NCBI RefSeq assembly: GCF_003752505.1
Contig: NZ_RKHO01000001.1
Span: 1,550,001-1,614,000, forward strand
Length of the DNA: 64,000 bases
Source of the DNA: Nocardioides aurantiacus
GTDB taxonomy: Bacteria; Actinomycetota; Actinomycetes; Propionibacteriales; Nocardioidaceae
Reading direction: 5' to 3'
Both the position numbers and the translations under genes were made by a program. Shown in pieces: positions 63,196 to 64,000 of this stretch. The notes beneath the pieces were generated by a model. The model saw only the letters and a list, made by a program, of their open reading frames with translations, was not told the origin of the DNA and did not search any database. The stretch's first letter is position 1, and each line of letters begins with the position of its first letter.

Positions 63196-64000
63196 ATGCG
63201 TGCGTGGACCTCACCCGGACCGGGACAGCTGCCGGCGGGGGCCCGTGGCCCGGAGGTCGCGGTGCACGACAGTGCGACCGGCGGGCTGCGCCCGAGCGTC
63301 CCGGAGTCGGGGACGGCGCGGCTCTACGTCTGCGGCATCACGCCGTACGACGCGACGCACCTCGGCCACGCCGCGACCTACGTCGCCTTCGACCTGCTCC
63401 AGCGCGCCTGGCGCTCGGCGGGCCACGACGTGCGCTACGTGCAGAACGTCACCGACGTGGACGACCCGCTGCTCGAGCGGGCCACCGCGACCGGCGAGGA
63501 CTGGACGGCGCTCGCCGAGCGCGAGACCGAGCTGTTCCGCACCGACATGGAGGCGCTGCGGGTGCTGCCGCCCGACGCCTACGTCGGTGCGGTGGAGGCG
63601 ATCCCGCTCGTGCTCGAGATGGTGGAGCGGCTGCAGGGTCTCGGGGCGACCTACGAGGTCGACGTCGACGGGCCGGGGGAGGACCTCTACTTCCGCGTCA
63701 CCGACGACCCGCGCTTCGGCACCGTGTCGGGCTGGTCGCGCGAGCAGATGCTGGAGGTCTTCGCCGAGCGCGGCGGCGACCCCGGGCGCCCGGGCAAGCA
63801 GGACCCCCTCGACTGCCTGCTGTGGCAGGCCGAGCGCGCCGGCGAGCCCGCGTGGGACAGCGCCCTGGGCCGCGGCCGACCCGGCTGGCACGTGGAGTGC
63901 TCGGCCATCGCCCGTCACCACCTCGACACCGCCACCCACGGTCCGATCGACGTGCAGGGCGGTGGCAGCGACCTCGTCTTCCCCCACCACGAGATGAGCG
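63196..64000 (+). CDS. mshC: MshC, cysteine:glucosaminyl-inositol ligase of mycothiol synthesis (3' truncated by window)
   Basis: The first 268 residues of MshC, which joins L-cysteine to GlcN-inositol in mycothiol synthesis. It is a class-I cysteinyl-tRNA-synthetase relative: [20 protein letters not shown] holds the zinc Cys and the HIGH-like motif (HLGH), followed by [29 protein letters not shown] gives further zinc ligands, and [12 protein letters not shown] follows. The KMSKS-like region lies beyond the window. TACCCT 7 nt before the ATG at 63196 suggests its own leaderless start, despite 23 bp to the previous gene. Confidence 0.96.
   Translation, partial: MRAWTSPGPGQLPAGARGPEVAVHDSATGGLRPSVPESGTARLYVCGITPYDATHLGHAATYVAFDLLQRAWRSAGHDVRYVQNVTDVDDPLLERATATGEDWTALAERETELFRTDMEALRVLPPDAYVGAVEAIPLVLEMVERLQGLGATYEVDVDGPGEDLYFRVTDDPRFGTVSGWSREQMLEVFAERGGDPGRPGKQDPLDCLLWQAERAGEPAWDSALGRGRPGWHVECSAIARHHLDTATHGPIDVQGGGSDLVFPHHEMS

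Overview
The window is chromosomal DNA from a very GC-rich actinobacterium, most likely a Nocardioides-type member of the Propionibacteriales. The evidence is the complete actinobacterial SUF operon headed by sufR, mshC of mycothiol synthesis, an acVLRF1 release-factor homologue, GuaB1, many small actinobacterial DUF families (DUF3099, DUF3090, DUF5703, DUF6314), heavy GTG-start use, and frequent leaderless promoters in which a TANNNT hexamer sits 6-7 nt before the start codon. No phage, IS element, CRISPR array or rRNA was seen. Gene density is high and most neighbours overlap or nearly touch.

Layout. 1-3194 (minus): a two-gene unit with a repeat-rich acidic protein of unknown function followed by an M50 site-2-type zinc protease with a PqqD-like N-terminus, cut off at the window edge. 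3410-10211 (plus): Fe-S cluster assembly, sufR-B-D-Rieske-C-S-U-T, with a SufR-operator-like palindrome over the predicted leaderless start and an iron-box-like inverted repeat just upstream. 10201-17598: a lipoprotein, dienelactone hydrolase, the acVLRF1 peptidyl-tRNA hydrolase, an amino-acid permease, an alpha/beta hydrolase, an aminoglycoside-phosphotransferase-fold protein, DUF6314, BioY and a YpfJ-type metallopeptidase. 17741-24754: an ABC-F ATPase, enoyl-CoA hydratase, ABC exporter, SDR, SURF1 and MoaA. 24816-32808: small conserved genes, dodecin, a CphA-like Mur ligase lacking ATP-grasp, an NYN/OST-HTH protein with a histone-H1-like tail, then cyanophycin synthetase and cyanophycinase on the other strand. 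32842-39367: SixA-type phosphatase, DUF1990, SerB, an ABC ATPase, and an NfeD/stomatin/TauE operon. 39489-46498: catalase, PEBP-like protein, siroheme synthase, rRNA/tRNA 2'-O-methyltransferase, threonine-dehydratase-like enzyme with a divergent LysR regulator, and peptide deformylase. 46551-53886: two acyl-CoA dehydrogenases behind a palindromic operator candidate, a 2-TM protein with DUF2252, galactokinase and GuaB1. 53941-64000: tRNA-Leu(GAG), AMIN-like lipoprotein, M23 peptidase with a 465-bp non-coding upstream region, M20 peptidase, aldo/keto reductase, UppP, CorA, and the conserved phosphomutase-like / DUF3090 / SCO1664 / mshC cluster running off the end.

How the genes work together. 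The clearest physiological units are Fe-S assembly (SUF), nitrogen/arginine storage as cyanophycin (cphB-cphA plus a partial paralogue), thiol redox (mshC), peroxide defence (catalase), membrane quality (NfeD-stomatin), cell envelope (UppP, M23) and fatty-acid oxidation (two acyl-CoA dehydrogenases, enoyl-CoA hydratase). The least explained and most interesting parts are the M50/repeat-protein pair, the ATP-grasp-less CphA paralogue, the NYN/OST-HTH/H1-tail protein, and several perfect inverted repeats between convergent genes. All assignments are from reading the sequence; no database search was run.
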